Part shown: piece after piece, positions 1 through 7,962 of the stretch | Position numbering within the stretch: the first letter of the stretch is position 1 | Layout: every line of letters begins with the position of its first letter | Source: Mycolicibacterium vulneris | GTDB taxonomy: Bacteria > Actinomycetota > Actinomycetes > Mycobacteriales > Mycobacteriaceae | Length of the DNA: 64,000 nucleotides | Direction: 5' to 3' | Assembly (NCBI RefSeq): GCF_002104765.1 | Contig: NZ_NCXM01000009.1 | Span: forward strand, 62,001 to 126,000 | Notes under the pieces: model-generated | Seen by the model: the letters and a program-made list of their open reading frames with translations, nothing else | What the model was told of the DNA's origin: nothing | The model's database searches: none | Made by a program: the position numbers and the translations under genes

Positions 1-1421
1 ATGCCCCGGGACGACAGCTGCCGTACAACCAGCAATATGACTGGCGCTATCGGTCGCAGCCCTCGTCGTCGCCGACGACGCAGTTCCGTCCGCCCTACGA
101 GCCCTTCAGCAACACCGGGCAGGGTCGGATTCCCGGGGGCGCCGGCGCAGGCCCGATGCCGGGAGGCGCCGGCACGGGTCCCATGCCCGGCATGCTGCCC
201 GGGATGCCCGTCCCGCCCGAACCCCAAAAGCGTTCTCGCACAGGCTTGTTGGTCGTCGGTGCATTAGCCATCGCCGTGGTGTCGGCCGGTATCGGCGGTG
301 CCGCGGCGACGGCCGTCGAGCTCGGCACGCACGCGACCGGGAACGGCGGCGGGCGTGTCATCGGGGCGGCGCCCAGCGTCCCGGCCGCGAACATGCCGCC
401 CGGCAGCGTCGAGGGGGTCGCCTCCAAGGTGGTGCCCAGCGTCGTGATGCTCGAGACCGACATAGGGCGCCAGTCCGAAGAGGGCTCCGGCATCATCCTG
501 TCCACCGACGGGCTCATCCTGACGAACAACCACGTGATCGCCGCCGCGGCGGGACCGCCCAAGGGGCCCGGCGGCCCTCCGGGAGCTCCGCCGGCGGCTC
601 CCGTGCCACCCGGCATCCCGGGTGGTCCCGGCGGCGCCGGTGCCGGTTCCCCGACGCCCAAGACGACGGTGACCTTCTCTGACGGTCGCACCGCACCGTT
701 CACGGTGGTCGGCGCGGATCCCACCAGCGATATCGCCGTGATTCGCGTGCAGGGCATGTCCGGGCTCACCCCGATCTCGCTGGGCTCCTCGTCGGACCTT
801 CGCGTCGGCCAGCCGGTCGTCGCGATCGGGTCGCCGTTGGGTCTGTCGGGCACGGTGACCACGGGCATCGTCAGCTCGCTGAACCGGCCGGTGTCCACCA
901 CCGGTGAGTCGGGCAACCAGAACACCGTGCTGGACGCGATTCAGACCGACGCCGCGATCAACCCCGGTAACTCCGGTGGTGCGCTGGTCAACATGAACGG
1001 CCAGCTGGTGGGCGTCAACTCGGCCATCGCCACGCTGGGCGCGGACTCGCCGGACGCGCAGAGCGGTTCGATCGGCCTGGGCTTCGCGATTCCGGTCGAT
1101 CAGGCCAAGCGCATCGCCGATGAGCTGATCGCCACCGGCAAGGCGTCCCACGCCTCGCTCGGCGTGCAGGTGACCAACGACAAGGGCACCCCGGGCGCCA
1201 AGGTCGTCGACGTCGTCGCGGGCGGCGCGGCGGCCTCCGCCGGCGTCCCCAAGAACGTGGTCGTCACCAAGGTCGACGACCGGCCGATCAATAGCGCCGA
1301 CGCGCTGGTCGCGGCTGTGCGGTCCAAGGCGCCCGGTGACAAGATCTCGCTGACGTTCCAGGATCCCGCTGGTGGCGGCAGCCGAACGTTGCCGGTCACC
1401 CTCGGGAAGGCGGATCAGTAG
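1..1421 (+). CDS. pepD: HtrA-like serine protease PepD, 5' end outside window
   Basis: Membrane-anchored periplasmic trypsin-like protease with a C-terminal PDZ domain, used in envelope stress and protein quality control. The frame is open from base 3, so the N-terminus lies upstream. Visible in order: a Pro/Gly/Gln-rich cytoplasmic segment, one membrane segment (about bases 240-320), the protease domain with catalytic His in TNNHVIA (about base 530), Asp in TSDIAVI (about 730) and Ser in GNSGGA (about 970), and a PDZ domain (about 1150-1400). A Pro/Gly-rich insertion of about 35 residues sits between the His and Asp motifs, longer than I recall for the M. tuberculosis protein. Its stop overlaps the moaB2 start by one base, so they are co-transcribed; in M. 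tuberculosis the operon begins with the mprAB two-component genes. Family assignment is firm. Confidence 0.95.
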   Translation, partial: APGRQLPYNQQYDWRYRSQPSSSPTTQFRPPYEPFSNTGQGRIPGGAGAGPMPGGAGTGPMPGMLPGMPVPPEPQKRSRTGLLVVGALAIAVVSAGIGGAAATAVELGTHATGNGGGRVIGAAPSVPAANMPPGSVEGVASKVVPSVVMLETDIGRQSEEGSGIILSTDGLILTNNHVIAAAAGPPKGPGGPPGAPPAAPVPPGIPGGPGGAGAGSPTPKTTVTFSDGRTAPFTVVGADPTSDIAVIRVQGMSGLTPISLGSSSDLRVGQPVVAIGSPLGLSGTVTTGIVSSLNRPVSTTGESGNQNTVLDAIQTDAAINPGNSGGALVNMNGQLVGVNSAIATLGADSPDAQSGSIGLGFAIPVDQAKRIADELIATGKASHASLGVQVTNDKGTPGAKVVDVVAGGAAASAGVPKNVVVTKVDDRPINSADALVAAVRSKAPGDKISLTFQDPAGGGSRTLPVTLGKADQ

Positions 1422-1978
1422 TGAAAGTGGACGAACCCTCGGCGACGGGATTGTCTGAGCTCGGATATACGGTTGCTCCCATGGAAACGGGTGCGGAATT
1501 AGTAGTTGGCCGGGCTTTGGTTGTGGTGGTCGACGATCGCACCGCTCACGGGGACGAGGACCACAGCGGTCCGCTGGTGACCGAGCTGCTGACCGAGGCC
1601 GGCTTCGTTGTCGACGGTGTGGTCGCGGTCGCCGCTGACGAGATCGAGATCCGCAACGCGCTGAACACCGCGGTGATCGGCGGGGTGGACCTGGTCGTCT
1701 CGGTCGGCGGGACGGGCGTCACGCCGCGCGACGTCACCCCGGAGGCCACCCGCGAGATCCTGGATCGCGAAATCCTCGGTATCGCAGAGGCTATCCGCGG
1801 GTCGGGCCTGTCGGCGGGCATCATCGATGCCGGATTGTCACGTGGTCTCGCCGGGGTGTCCGGCAGCACGCTGGTGGTCAACCTGGCCGGCTCCCGCTAC
1901 GCCGTGCGCGACGGCATGGCGACGCTGAATCCGTTGGCGGCCCAGATCATCGGGCAATTGTCGAGCCTGGAGATCTGA
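1421..1978 (+). CDS. moaB2: MoaB2, MogA/MoaB-like molybdopterin-binding protein
   Basis: Protein of 185 residues with a MoCF_biosynth fold, the family that adenylylates molybdopterin during molybdenum cofactor synthesis. The family signature is visible as SVGGTGVTPRDVTPEA around residues 91-106, preceded by the DD-T-HGDEDHSGP substrate loop near residue 40. A 25-residue N-terminal extension precedes the domain. The GTG start overlaps the pepD stop by one base, implying translational coupling. Whether it still makes cofactor or has a regulatory role cannot be told from sequence. Confidence 0.93.
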   Translation: MKVDEPSATGLSELGYTVAPMETGAELVVGRALVVVVDDRTAHGDEDHSGPLVTELLTEAGFVVDGVVAVAADEIEIRNALNTAVIGGVDLVVSVGGTGVTPRDVTPEATREILDREILGIAEAIRGSGLSAGIIDAGLSRGLAGVSGSTLVVNLAGSRYAVRDGMATLNPLAAQIIGQLSSLEI

Positions 1979-2010
1979 ACTCCGCGGCCGGGCGATCGCC
2001 GCGGAATCGG

Positions 2011-2181
2011 CTAACGGGCCACAACGAACCGCGCGGTGCGCAGCAAGCGGCGGGGCAACGGATACCAGCGGTCTGGATCGAGCCCGCAGTCCCGAAATGC
2101 GCTGGCGGGCAGTACGTCGGCAATCAGGCTGAGGTGGTACTGCAGCAGGGCGAACACGGCGTAGGGAAGAACCGGGTTCGC
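2011..2181 (-). pseudogene. C-terminal remnant of an unidentified gene
   Basis: A 56-codon open segment on the minus strand ends in TAG at 2011-2013 with a protein-like composition: LPYAVFALLQYHL, then DPDRWYPLPRRLLRTARF, then VVAR. It is closed upstream by an in-frame TAG at 2182-2184 and has no start codon or ribosome site. It looks like the last exon-sized piece of a lost gene; I do not recognise the family. Confidence 0.35.
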
Positions 2182-2436
2182 CTATCGAAAACCTCTCTGG
2201 GGCAAAGGCTTTGGTGATGATCATCGACCCCGAAGGGGAACTGGAGCCACCCAGGCATTGATCCGCCGGCTGTTCGACCTGACCAATGCCGAAGCCGACG
2301 TTGCGCTGCGCATGCTGCGCGGTGATGGTGTCAAACCCATCGCGGACGACCTGGAGCTATCGGCCGCGACCGTCAAGACTCGCTTGATTTCGATTCGGCT
2401 TCCGCGCGGGGTCCGTGCTCCGGCGGCGGTGTGGTG
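2160..2436 (+). pseudogene. Remnant of a LuxR-type helix-turn-helix protein
   Basis: Two frames together read like the C-terminal part of a LuxR-family regulator. The first frame gives LSGAKALVMIIDPEGELEPP (2187-2252) and then meets a stop at 2259-2261. The next frame gives LIRRLFDLTNAEADVALRML and [20 protein letters not shown] (about 2258-2395), which is a typical LuxR HTH ending before the last helix is complete. A frameshift near 2253 and loss of the C-terminus next to the mscL 3' end show that it is dead. No start region was found. Confidence 0.6.
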
Positions 2437-2843
2437 ACCACGCTGCCGTGCTTGCCCGACGAATCGCCGTTGGTCTGGGCGAGCAGGTCGCGGATCTCCT
2501 TGAGCAGGACGACCTGCGCGTCGTCGGCCGGCTCGACCTCACCGCGCTTGCGCAGTGTGGTGTACGGCAGCACGACCAGGAAGTAGACCACCGCGGCGAT
2601 GATCACGAAGTTGATGGCGGCCGACAGGACGTTGTTGAGATCGATGGCTTGGCCGCCCCCGATACCGATCCGCAGGATGCCGAAATTGGACTGCTGATTG
2701 ACGCCGATGCGGTTGATCAACGGTTTGATGATGTTGTCGGTGAACTGCGTGACCAGGGCGGTGAACGCGGTACCGATGACCACCGCGGTGGATAGGTCGA
2801 TGACGTTGCCCCGCGAGAGAAACTCCTTGAACCCTTTGAGCAT
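2373..2843 (-). CDS. mscL: Large-conductance mechanosensitive channel MscL
   Basis: Homopentameric inner-membrane channel that opens under membrane tension to release solutes on hypo-osmotic shock. At 156 residues it has the family's usual size. The N-terminus [20 protein letters not shown] is the conserved amphipathic helix plus start of TM1 (about 15-45), followed by a periplasmic loop with FGILRIG and TM2 (about 70-95, [17 protein letters not shown]). The cytoplasmic helix contains [11 protein letters not shown]. The acidic, Ser-rich tail is longer than minimal MscL. ATG start at 2843. Confidence 0.96.
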   Translation of the reverse strand: MLKGFKEFLSRGNVIDLSTAVVIGTAFTALVTQFTDNIIKPLINRIGVNQQSNFGILRIGIGGGQAIDLNNVLSAAINFVIIAAVVYFLVVLPYTTLRKRGEVEPADDAQVVLLKEIRDLLAQTNGDSSGKHGSVVTTPPPEHGPRAEAESKSSES

Positions 2844-2910
2844 TGGGGATGGCCTTTCTGGGACTGGACAGAGTTTGCTGTCGACACGCAGACGAACAAC
2901 GGCCAGGCGC

Positions 2911-3579
2911 TCAGTGCAGGGTGAGCGTCACGGTCTGGCCCAGCGCCGACCCTGCCACCGTGTTCGCCACACGAGCCGGCAGCGCAACCAACACTACGCG
3001 GTCGCCGTCGGCGGTCTGAATCTTTTCTTTGGCCGACACCAGCACCACCACGGCGTCGGTGGCCAGCACCTTGGTGGCGGCGTGGGAGTTGTCCGGCCCA
3101 CTGGTGGCCGGCGCGGCCAGCACGTCGACCACGTCACCGACCCGGACGAGGTCGATCAGGGCGGCGTCGGCCAAATGCAGCGGCACGATGCGGGCGCCCG
3201 GCCCGGCCGTCGACTCCGCCAACCGGCTGCCCAGTAGCCGGACGTCGGTGAGCACCTCGCCGCGTCGGGTCGGGCCGGCCAGCGTCGAACCCACTACCGC
3301 GCCCAGGTCAGCCCGTGCTCCGTCGGGAACGGTTGCGGTTAAACGCTTTTCGAGCCGGACATCGGCGGGAGTCAACGCGGCGCCGGGGCGCAGGTCATGC
3401 TCGGCCACCACTACTTGCGCATAATCACCGGCGGGGTTGGACCGCAGCGTCGCGATCCCGGCCAGCACCACCAGCCCGCCCGCGGCGACGCGGCGTGCCA
3501 GCACGGTGCGAGTCCAATCCGGGCGCAACCAGAGCGAGACCCGGCTGAATAGGCTTGGGTTCAGCGATGATTCGCCCAC
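2911..3579 (-). CDS. SAF-domain (CpaB/FlgA-like) membrane protein
   Basis: Protein of 222 residues with a short cytoplasmic segment, one N-terminal membrane helix (about residues 30-48, [16 protein letters not shown]) and a SAF domain beginning [19 protein letters not shown], followed by a second beta-rich half. This is the architecture of CpaB/RcpC pilus-assembly proteins, but no pilus genes lie nearby, so the function is open. It sits between mscL and the zinc-ribbon protein in the same direction. Confidence 0.8.
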   Translation of the reverse strand: MGESSLNPSLFSRVSLWLRPDWTRTVLARRVAAGGLVVLAGIATLRSNPAGDYAQVVVAEHDLRPGAALTPADVRLEKRLTATVPDGARADLGAVVGSTLAGPTRRGEVLTDVRLLGSRLAESTAGPGARIVPLHLADAALIDLVRVGDVVDVLAAPATSGPDNSHAATKVLATDAVVVLVSAKEKIQTADGDRVVLVALPARVANTVAGSALGQTVTLTLH

Positions 3580-3643
3580 GCGGCAACGGTAGGCGTTACC
3601 CGGCGCCCGGGCTCACGCCCGGCGAGGCCGGTGTGGATAACCG

Positions 3644-3967
3644 TCAGTTGGCCGCGGCGGCGGTGGATGTCGTGGAGCTGCTGCTCGACTTGTCGCTCGA
3701 GTCGGAGCTGGACTTGTCGCTGGAGCCCGAGCCGTTGGATCCCGAGTCGCGCGACGAGGAGCCGTTGCTCGAACTCGACTTTTTGCCGGACTCGCGGCTG
3801 TCGGTGCGGTAGAAGCCGCTGCCCTTGAACACCACGCCGACGGAGTTGAAGCGCTTGCGCAGCCGCCCGGAGCAGCGTTTGCATGTGGTCAGCGCGTCGT
3901 CGGTGAAGGCCTGCACGACGTCGAAGCGATCGTCGCACTCGGTGCACTGATAGCTGTAAGTCGGCAC
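3644..3967 (-). CDS. FmdB/CxxC zinc-ribbon protein, Ruc-like (Rv0991c type)
   Basis: Protein of 107 residues. The N-terminus MPTYSYQCTECDDRFDVVQA plus CKRCSGRL gives two CxxC pairs, a FmdB-type zinc ribbon. From about residue 60 to the end it is almost only Ser, Gly, Asp, Lys, Asn and Thr, so disordered. M. tuberculosis Rv0991c, at the same place before the cyclo-ligase gene, has been described as Ruc, a redox-regulated chaperone-like protein with an unstructured tail, and this protein has the same layout. The start is GTG at 3967. Confidence 0.85.
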   Translation of the reverse strand: MPTYSYQCTECDDRFDVVQAFTDDALTTCKRCSGRLRKRFNSVGVVFKGSGFYRTDSRESGKKSSSSNGSSSRDSGSNGSGSSDKSSSDSSDKSSSSSTTSTAAAAN

Positions 3968-4056
3968 AAAAACCTCCGGATGATTGCAAACCTGATTAGC
4001 ACTCTAGCGTCTCAAGTGCTAGAACCGCCAGGTGACATGTCTCATTCCCCGATATG

Positions 4057-4656
4057 TCAGCGCCCATCGAGATCGATCAATCCCTGTCGCGGAGTGAGCG
4101 CATGGGTCATCGGAATGTCGTGGGGATCGGCCGGTACTTCGTCGAGCACTTCGGCGTCGCGGACGACCGCGATCAGCCGCGCGTGCGGATCGCGGCCGCC
4201 CAGCGAGCGGTCGTAGAAACCCCGGCCCCGGCCCAGCCGCACGCCGCGGCGGTCCACGGCCAGCGCCGGCACCAGCACCACGTCGGCTTGCACCAGGGCG
4301 GATGACGGCAGCCAGGGCTGCGGCGGTTCGAGCAGCCCCCACCGCCCGGTGGTCAGCGTGCCGGGCCGGTATTCGCCCCAGGACAACGGCAGCGGCGTGT
4401 TGTCGGCCGCGGTGCGCGCCACCGGCAGCAGCACTCGCCCGGTGCGCCGCAGCAACATGTCGAGCATCTCGATGGACCCCGGTTCGGTGCCCACCGGCAC
4501 GTAGGCGCAGATCGTGCCGCCGCTGGTCACAATGCTTTCCAGGGCCTCCAGCCGCTCGCACACCTGCCGCGCCTCGGTGGCGCGAACGTCGTCGGCAACG
4601 TGGCGCCGGGCGGCGAGCAGCTGGTCGCGCAACGCGGCTTTGCTGGTGGTCGCCAT
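4057..4656 (-). CDS. 5-formyltetrahydrofolate cyclo-ligase
   Basis: Converts 5-formyl-THF to 5,10-methenyl-THF using ATP, returning stored folate to the one-carbon pool. At 199 residues it is family-sized. The C-terminal motif GRGRGFYDRSLGG (about 139-151) is the nucleotide/folate-binding signature, and the N-terminus KAALRDQLLAARR is typical. The M. tuberculosis counterpart is Rv0992c. ATG start at 4656; galU diverges from it 76 bases away. Confidence 0.93.
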   Translation of the reverse strand: MATTSKAALRDQLLAARRHVADDVRATEARQVCERLEALESIVTSGGTICAYVPVGTEPGSIEMLDMLLRRTGRVLLPVARTAADNTPLPLSWGEYRPGTLTTGRWGLLEPPQPWLPSSALVQADVVLVPALAVDRRGVRLGRGRGFYDRSLGGRDPHARLIAVVRDAEVLDEVPADPHDIPMTHALTPRQGLIDLDGR

Positions 4657-4732
4657 GCGTCAACCATGGCAGCCCGGTCTTTGCCCGCGCCACATCGACT
4701 CGGCGAAGCGGATGCGGGTTATCGTGTGAACA

Positions 4733-5644
4733 ATGTCAAGCCCAAACGTGGTGGTGCCACGCACTGCGGTCGTGCCCGCCGCGGGTCTCGGTACCCGCTT
4801 CTTGCCGGCGACCAAAACGGTCCCCAAGGAGCTGTTGCCGGTTGTCGATACGCCGGGCATAGAGCTGGTGGCCGCCGAGGCGGCTGAGGCCGGTGCCGAG
4901 CGCCTGGTGATCATCACCTCGGAGGGCAAGGACGGCGTCGTCGCGCACTTCGTCGAAGACCTGGTGCTGGAAAGCACGCTGGAGGAGCGCGGCAAGACGG
5001 CGATGCTCGACAAGGTCCGCCGCGCGCCGCAGCTGATCAAGGTCGAGTCCGTGGTGCAGAGCGAGCCGCTCGGTCTGGGGCATGCGATCGGCTGCGTGGA
5101 GTCGCGGCTGGCCGACGACGAGGACTCCATCGCGGTGTTGCTGCCCGACGACCTGGTGCTGCCGACCGGCGTGCTGGGCACGATGTCGAAGGTGCGTGCG
5201 CACTACGGCGGCACGGTGCTGTGCGCCATCGAGGTGACACCCGAAGAAGTCAGCGCCTACGGCGTTTTCGACGTCGAACCGATTCCCGACGACGACAATC
5301 CAGACGTGCTCAAGGTCAACGCCATGGTCGAGAAGCCGCGGGCCGAGGACGCGCCTTCGATGTTCGCCGCGGCCGGCCGTTACGTGCTCGACCGCGCCAT
5401 CTTCGATGCGTTGCGCCGCATCGAGCGTGGGGCCGGCGGCGAAGTACAGCTCACCGACGGGATCGCGTTGCTGATCGCGGAGGGCCACCCGGTGCACGTG
5501 GTTGTGCATCGCGGATCTCGACACGACTTGGGAAATCCTGGCGGCTACCTCAAGGCTGCGGTTGACTTTGCATTGGATCGTGACGACTACGGCCCGGATT
5601 TGCGGCAGTGGTTGGTGGCGCGATTAGGTCTGGCCGAGCAGTAG
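4733..5644 (+). CDS. galU: UTP-glucose-1-phosphate uridylyltransferase GalU
   Basis: Makes UDP-glucose from UTP and glucose-1-phosphate, feeding glycan, glucan and trehalose synthesis. It has 303 residues. The nucleotide-binding motif GLGTRFLPATKTVPKELLPV lies at about 18-37, and EKPRAEDAPS and the C-terminal HDLGNPGGYLKA match bacterial GalU. As a supplier of UDP-sugars it would serve the polysaccharide locus further along, though no direct link is visible. Confidence 0.96.
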   Translation: MSSPNVVVPRTAVVPAAGLGTRFLPATKTVPKELLPVVDTPGIELVAAEAAEAGAERLVIITSEGKDGVVAHFVEDLVLESTLEERGKTAMLDKVRRAPQLIKVESVVQSEPLGLGHAIGCVESRLADDEDSIAVLLPDDLVLPTGVLGTMSKVRAHYGGTVLCAIEVTPEEVSAYGVFDVEPIPDDDNPDVLKVNAMVEKPRAEDAPSMFAAAGRYVLDRAIFDALRRIERGAGGEVQLTDGIALLIAEGHPVHVVVHRGSRHDLGNPGGYLKAAVDFALDRDDYGPDLRQWLVARLGLAEQ

Positions 5645-5771
5645 CCGGACGCTGATCCGGCTGGCGGACGACGGCGGGCCGGCGGAACGCGTAGCGGTCC
5701 CGGGCGGGGATGCCCCGCCTGCGCAGTGAGCGGGTCGCCCTATGCGCGGCCCGACGGCAGAGAGGCGCGCT

Positions 5772-7061
5772 GTGCGTTCGGTGGAAGAGCAGCAGGCCCG
5801 GATCACGGCCGCCGCGGTGGCCCCGCGGCCGATACGTGTGGCGATCGCCGAGGCGCAGGGATTGTTGTGCGCCGAAGAAGTGGTGACCGAGCGCCCAATG
5901 CCCGGCTTCGACCAGGCCGCGATCGATGGCTATGCGGTGCGAAGCGTCGACGTACTCGGTGTCGGCGAGGTGGGCAGCGAGGGCCTGCCTGGGCCGTTCG
6001 AGGAGTCGGGCGAGTGCGACGGGCGCGAGGGTCTGGTGCTGCCGGTGATGGGCATGGTCGAGGCGGGGTCGCGCACCCCGAGCCGGTTGCAGCCGCGCCA
6101 GGCGGTGCGCGTGCAGACAGGGGCGCCGCTGCCGACCCTGGCCGACGCGGTCCTGCCGTTGCGGTGGACCGACGGTGGGACGCAGCGGGTGCGGATCCTG
6201 CGGGGTGCCCCGTCGGGCGCCTACGTGCGCCGCGCCGGCGACGACGTCCAGCCCGGTGACGTCGCGGTGCGGTCCGGGACGGTGATCGGCGCGGCGCAGG
6301 TCGGGCTGCTGGCCGCGGTAGGACGCGAACGGGTGCTGGTGCACCCGCGGCCCCGGGTGACGATCATGGCGCTGGGCGGCGAACTGGTCGACATCTCGCG
6401 TACCCCGGGCAACGGGCAGGTTTACGACGTCAACTCGTATGCGCTGGCGGCGGCGGCGCGCGATGCCGGGGCGGAGGTCAACCGCGTCGGGATCGTCAGC
6501 GGCGGGCTCCGCGAACTCCGCGAGATCGTCGAGGGCCAGATCAATCGCGCCGAGGTGATCGTGATCGCCGGCGCCGTCGGGGGCGCCGCGGCCGAGGCGG
6601 TGCGCCAGGTGCTCGCCGAGCTCGGCGAGATAGAGGTGGTGCGCGTCGCCATGCATCCGGGATCCATCCAGGGTTTCGGGCAGCTGGGCCGCGAGGGCGT
6701 GCCGACCTTCCTGCTGCCGGCCAACCCGGTCAGCGCGCTGGTGGTCTTCGAGGTGATGGTCCGGCCGCTGATCCGGCTGTCGCTGGGCAAGCGTCAGCCG
6801 ATGCGCCGCATCGTGCAGGCGCGCACGCTGTCGCCCATCACGTCGGTGGCCGGACGCAAGGGCTTCCTGCGCGGCCAGCTGATGCGCGACCAGGAGAGCG
6901 GAGAGTATTTGGTGCAGGCGCTCGGCGGCGGCCCCGGCGCGTCGTCGCACCTGTTGGCCACCCTCGCCGAGGCGAACTGTCTGGTGGTGGTGCCGAGCGG
7001 CGCCGAGCAGATCCGCACCGGCGAGATCGTCGACGTCGCCTTTCTGGCTCAGCGCGGCTGA
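5772..7061 (+). CDS. moeA1: Gephyrin-like molybdotransferase Glp / MoeA1
   Basis: MoeA family protein, about 429 residues from the GTG at 5772 (VRSVEEQQARI, the start used by the M. tuberculosis protein); an in-frame ATG at 5742 would add ten residues. MoeA enzymes insert molybdate into molybdopterin. Visible signatures: AAIDGYAVRS (about 48-57), the QTGAPLPTLADAV loop, GGELVDISRTPGNGQVYDVN and NPVSALVVFEVMVRPL. In corynebacteria this MoeA paralogue, called Glp, binds the membrane receptor GlpR and FtsZ and acts in cell division. A glpR gene lies two genes downstream here, so Glp is the better reading. Confidence 0.92.
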   Translation: MRSVEEQQARITAAAVAPRPIRVAIAEAQGLLCAEEVVTERPMPGFDQAAIDGYAVRSVDVLGVGEVGSEGLPGPFEESGECDGREGLVLPVMGMVEAGSRTPSRLQPRQAVRVQTGAPLPTLADAVLPLRWTDGGTQRVRILRGAPSGAYVRRAGDDVQPGDVAVRSGTVIGAAQVGLLAAVGRERVLVHPRPRVTIMALGGELVDISRTPGNGQVYDVNSYALAAAARDAGAEVNRVGIVSGGLRELREIVEGQINRAEVIVIAGAVGGAAAEAVRQVLAELGEIEVVRVAMHPGSIQGFGQLGREGVPTFLLPANPVSALVVFEVMVRPLIRLSLGKRQPMRRIVQARTLSPITSVAGRKGFLRGQLMRDQESGEYLVQALGGGPGASSHLLATLAEANCLVVVPSGAEQIRTGEIVDVAFLAQRG

Positions 7062-7123
7062 GCGAAAGAACTTCACACACGGTGAACCTGTTGCGCGCCA
7101 ATTCCCGTCATCCAGGGTGGCCC

Positions 7124-7735
7124 ATGAGCGTTGGGCCACTGCGGGTTCCGGCCGGCGTCGTGCGGTTGCGGGCGGTGCGGCTGCGCGATGGCGCGCAGTG
7201 GAGCCGGATCCGGTTGACCGATCGTGCGCATCTCGAACCGTGGGAGCCCAGTTCCGAGGGTGATTGGACGACCCGTCACGCGATGGCGGCCTGGCCGGCC
7301 CTGTGTTCCGGTTTGCGCGCCGAGGCGCGGCAGGGGCGGATGCTGCCCTACGTCATCGAGCTCGACGGCCACTTTTGCGGCCAGCTGACCATCGGCAATG
7401 TCACCCACGGCGCGCTGCGGTCGGCGTGGATCGGCTACTGGGTGCCGCGATCGGCCACCGGCGGCGGCGTGGCCACCGCGGCGCTGGCGCTGGGGCTGGA
7501 TCACTGTTTCGGCCCGGTGATGTTGCACCGGGTCGAGGCGACCGTGCGTCCGGAAAACGCCGCGAGTCGGGCCGTGCTGGCCAAAGTCGGCTTCCGCCAG
7601 GAGGGCCTGCTGCAGCGCTACCTGGAAGTCGACAGGGCGTGGCGCGACCACCTGCTGATGGCCATCACCGTGGAAGAGGTGAGCGGATCGGTGGCATCGG
7701 CGCTGGTCCGCGCCGGTAACGCCAGCTGGGTGTGA
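7124..7735 (+). CDS. rimJ: GNAT N-acetyltransferase, RimJ family
   Basis: GNAT-fold acetyltransferase of the RimJ/RimL type, whose classic member acetylates the N-terminal alanine of ribosomal protein S5. I prefer the ATG at 7124 (MSVGPLRVPAGVVRLR), matching the M. tuberculosis start; a GTG at 7082 would add 14 residues. The acetyl-CoA site is IGYWVPRSATGGGVATAALAL (about 105-125) and the later motif VEATVRPENAASRAVLAKVG is typical. It lies 62 bases after moeA1 and may be co-transcribed with it. Confidence 0.88.
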   Translation: MSVGPLRVPAGVVRLRAVRLRDGAQWSRIRLTDRAHLEPWEPSSEGDWTTRHAMAAWPALCSGLRAEARQGRMLPYVIELDGHFCGQLTIGNVTHGALRSAWIGYWVPRSATGGGVATAALALGLDHCFGPVMLHRVEATVRPENAASRAVLAKVGFRQEGLLQRYLEVDRAWRDHLLMAITVEEVSGSVASALVRAGNASWV

Positions 7736-7779
7736 CCGCATCGCCGGCCGAGGCGCGGATTTCGCCGACCTTCACTCGG

Positions 7780-7806
7780 GGTCTCCGACGGCTCGCGGGG
7801 GAGACC
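7780..7806 (+). terminator. Possible U-less hairpin terminator after rimJ
   Basis: GGTCTCC (7780-7786) and GGAGACC (7800-7806) form a perfect 7-bp stem with a 13-base loop, 45 bases after the rimJ stop. No T-tract follows. Such hairpins are common in mycobacteria, but activity is uncertain. Confidence 0.3.
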
Positions 7807-7854
7807 GAATCGTTGCCGTTCTGGGACTGGCGCGACACGAGTGACTCGTGGTGC

Positions 7855-7884
7855 TTGTGAGAGGCAAATTACAGGTGTGTAATT
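7855..7884 (+). promoter_or_regulatory. Predicted glpR promoter with overlapping palindrome
   Basis: TTGTGA (7855-7860), a 17-base spacer, and TGTAAT (7878-7883) resemble a housekeeping promoter about 80 bases before the glpR start. An 18-bp inverted repeat, AATTAC-AGGTGT-GTAATT (7867-7884), covers the spacer and -10 element, so a dimeric DNA-binding protein could block or tune it. The region is visibly AT-rich against its surroundings. The regulator is unknown. Confidence 0.45.
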
Positions 7885-7962
7885 GTCCTGGTCAGTACGA
7901 CCCGGCCGCGTTGGCCACCAATGGGCTTCGCGGGGGATGGACACCGAAGAGAGCAGGTCATC

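Noticed and set aside
5550-7139. 529-codon open frame antisense to moeA1
   Set aside because: Lies wholly opposite galU end and moeA1; composition rich in Arg, His and Asp is a by-product of the high-GC antisense strand, with no family signature.
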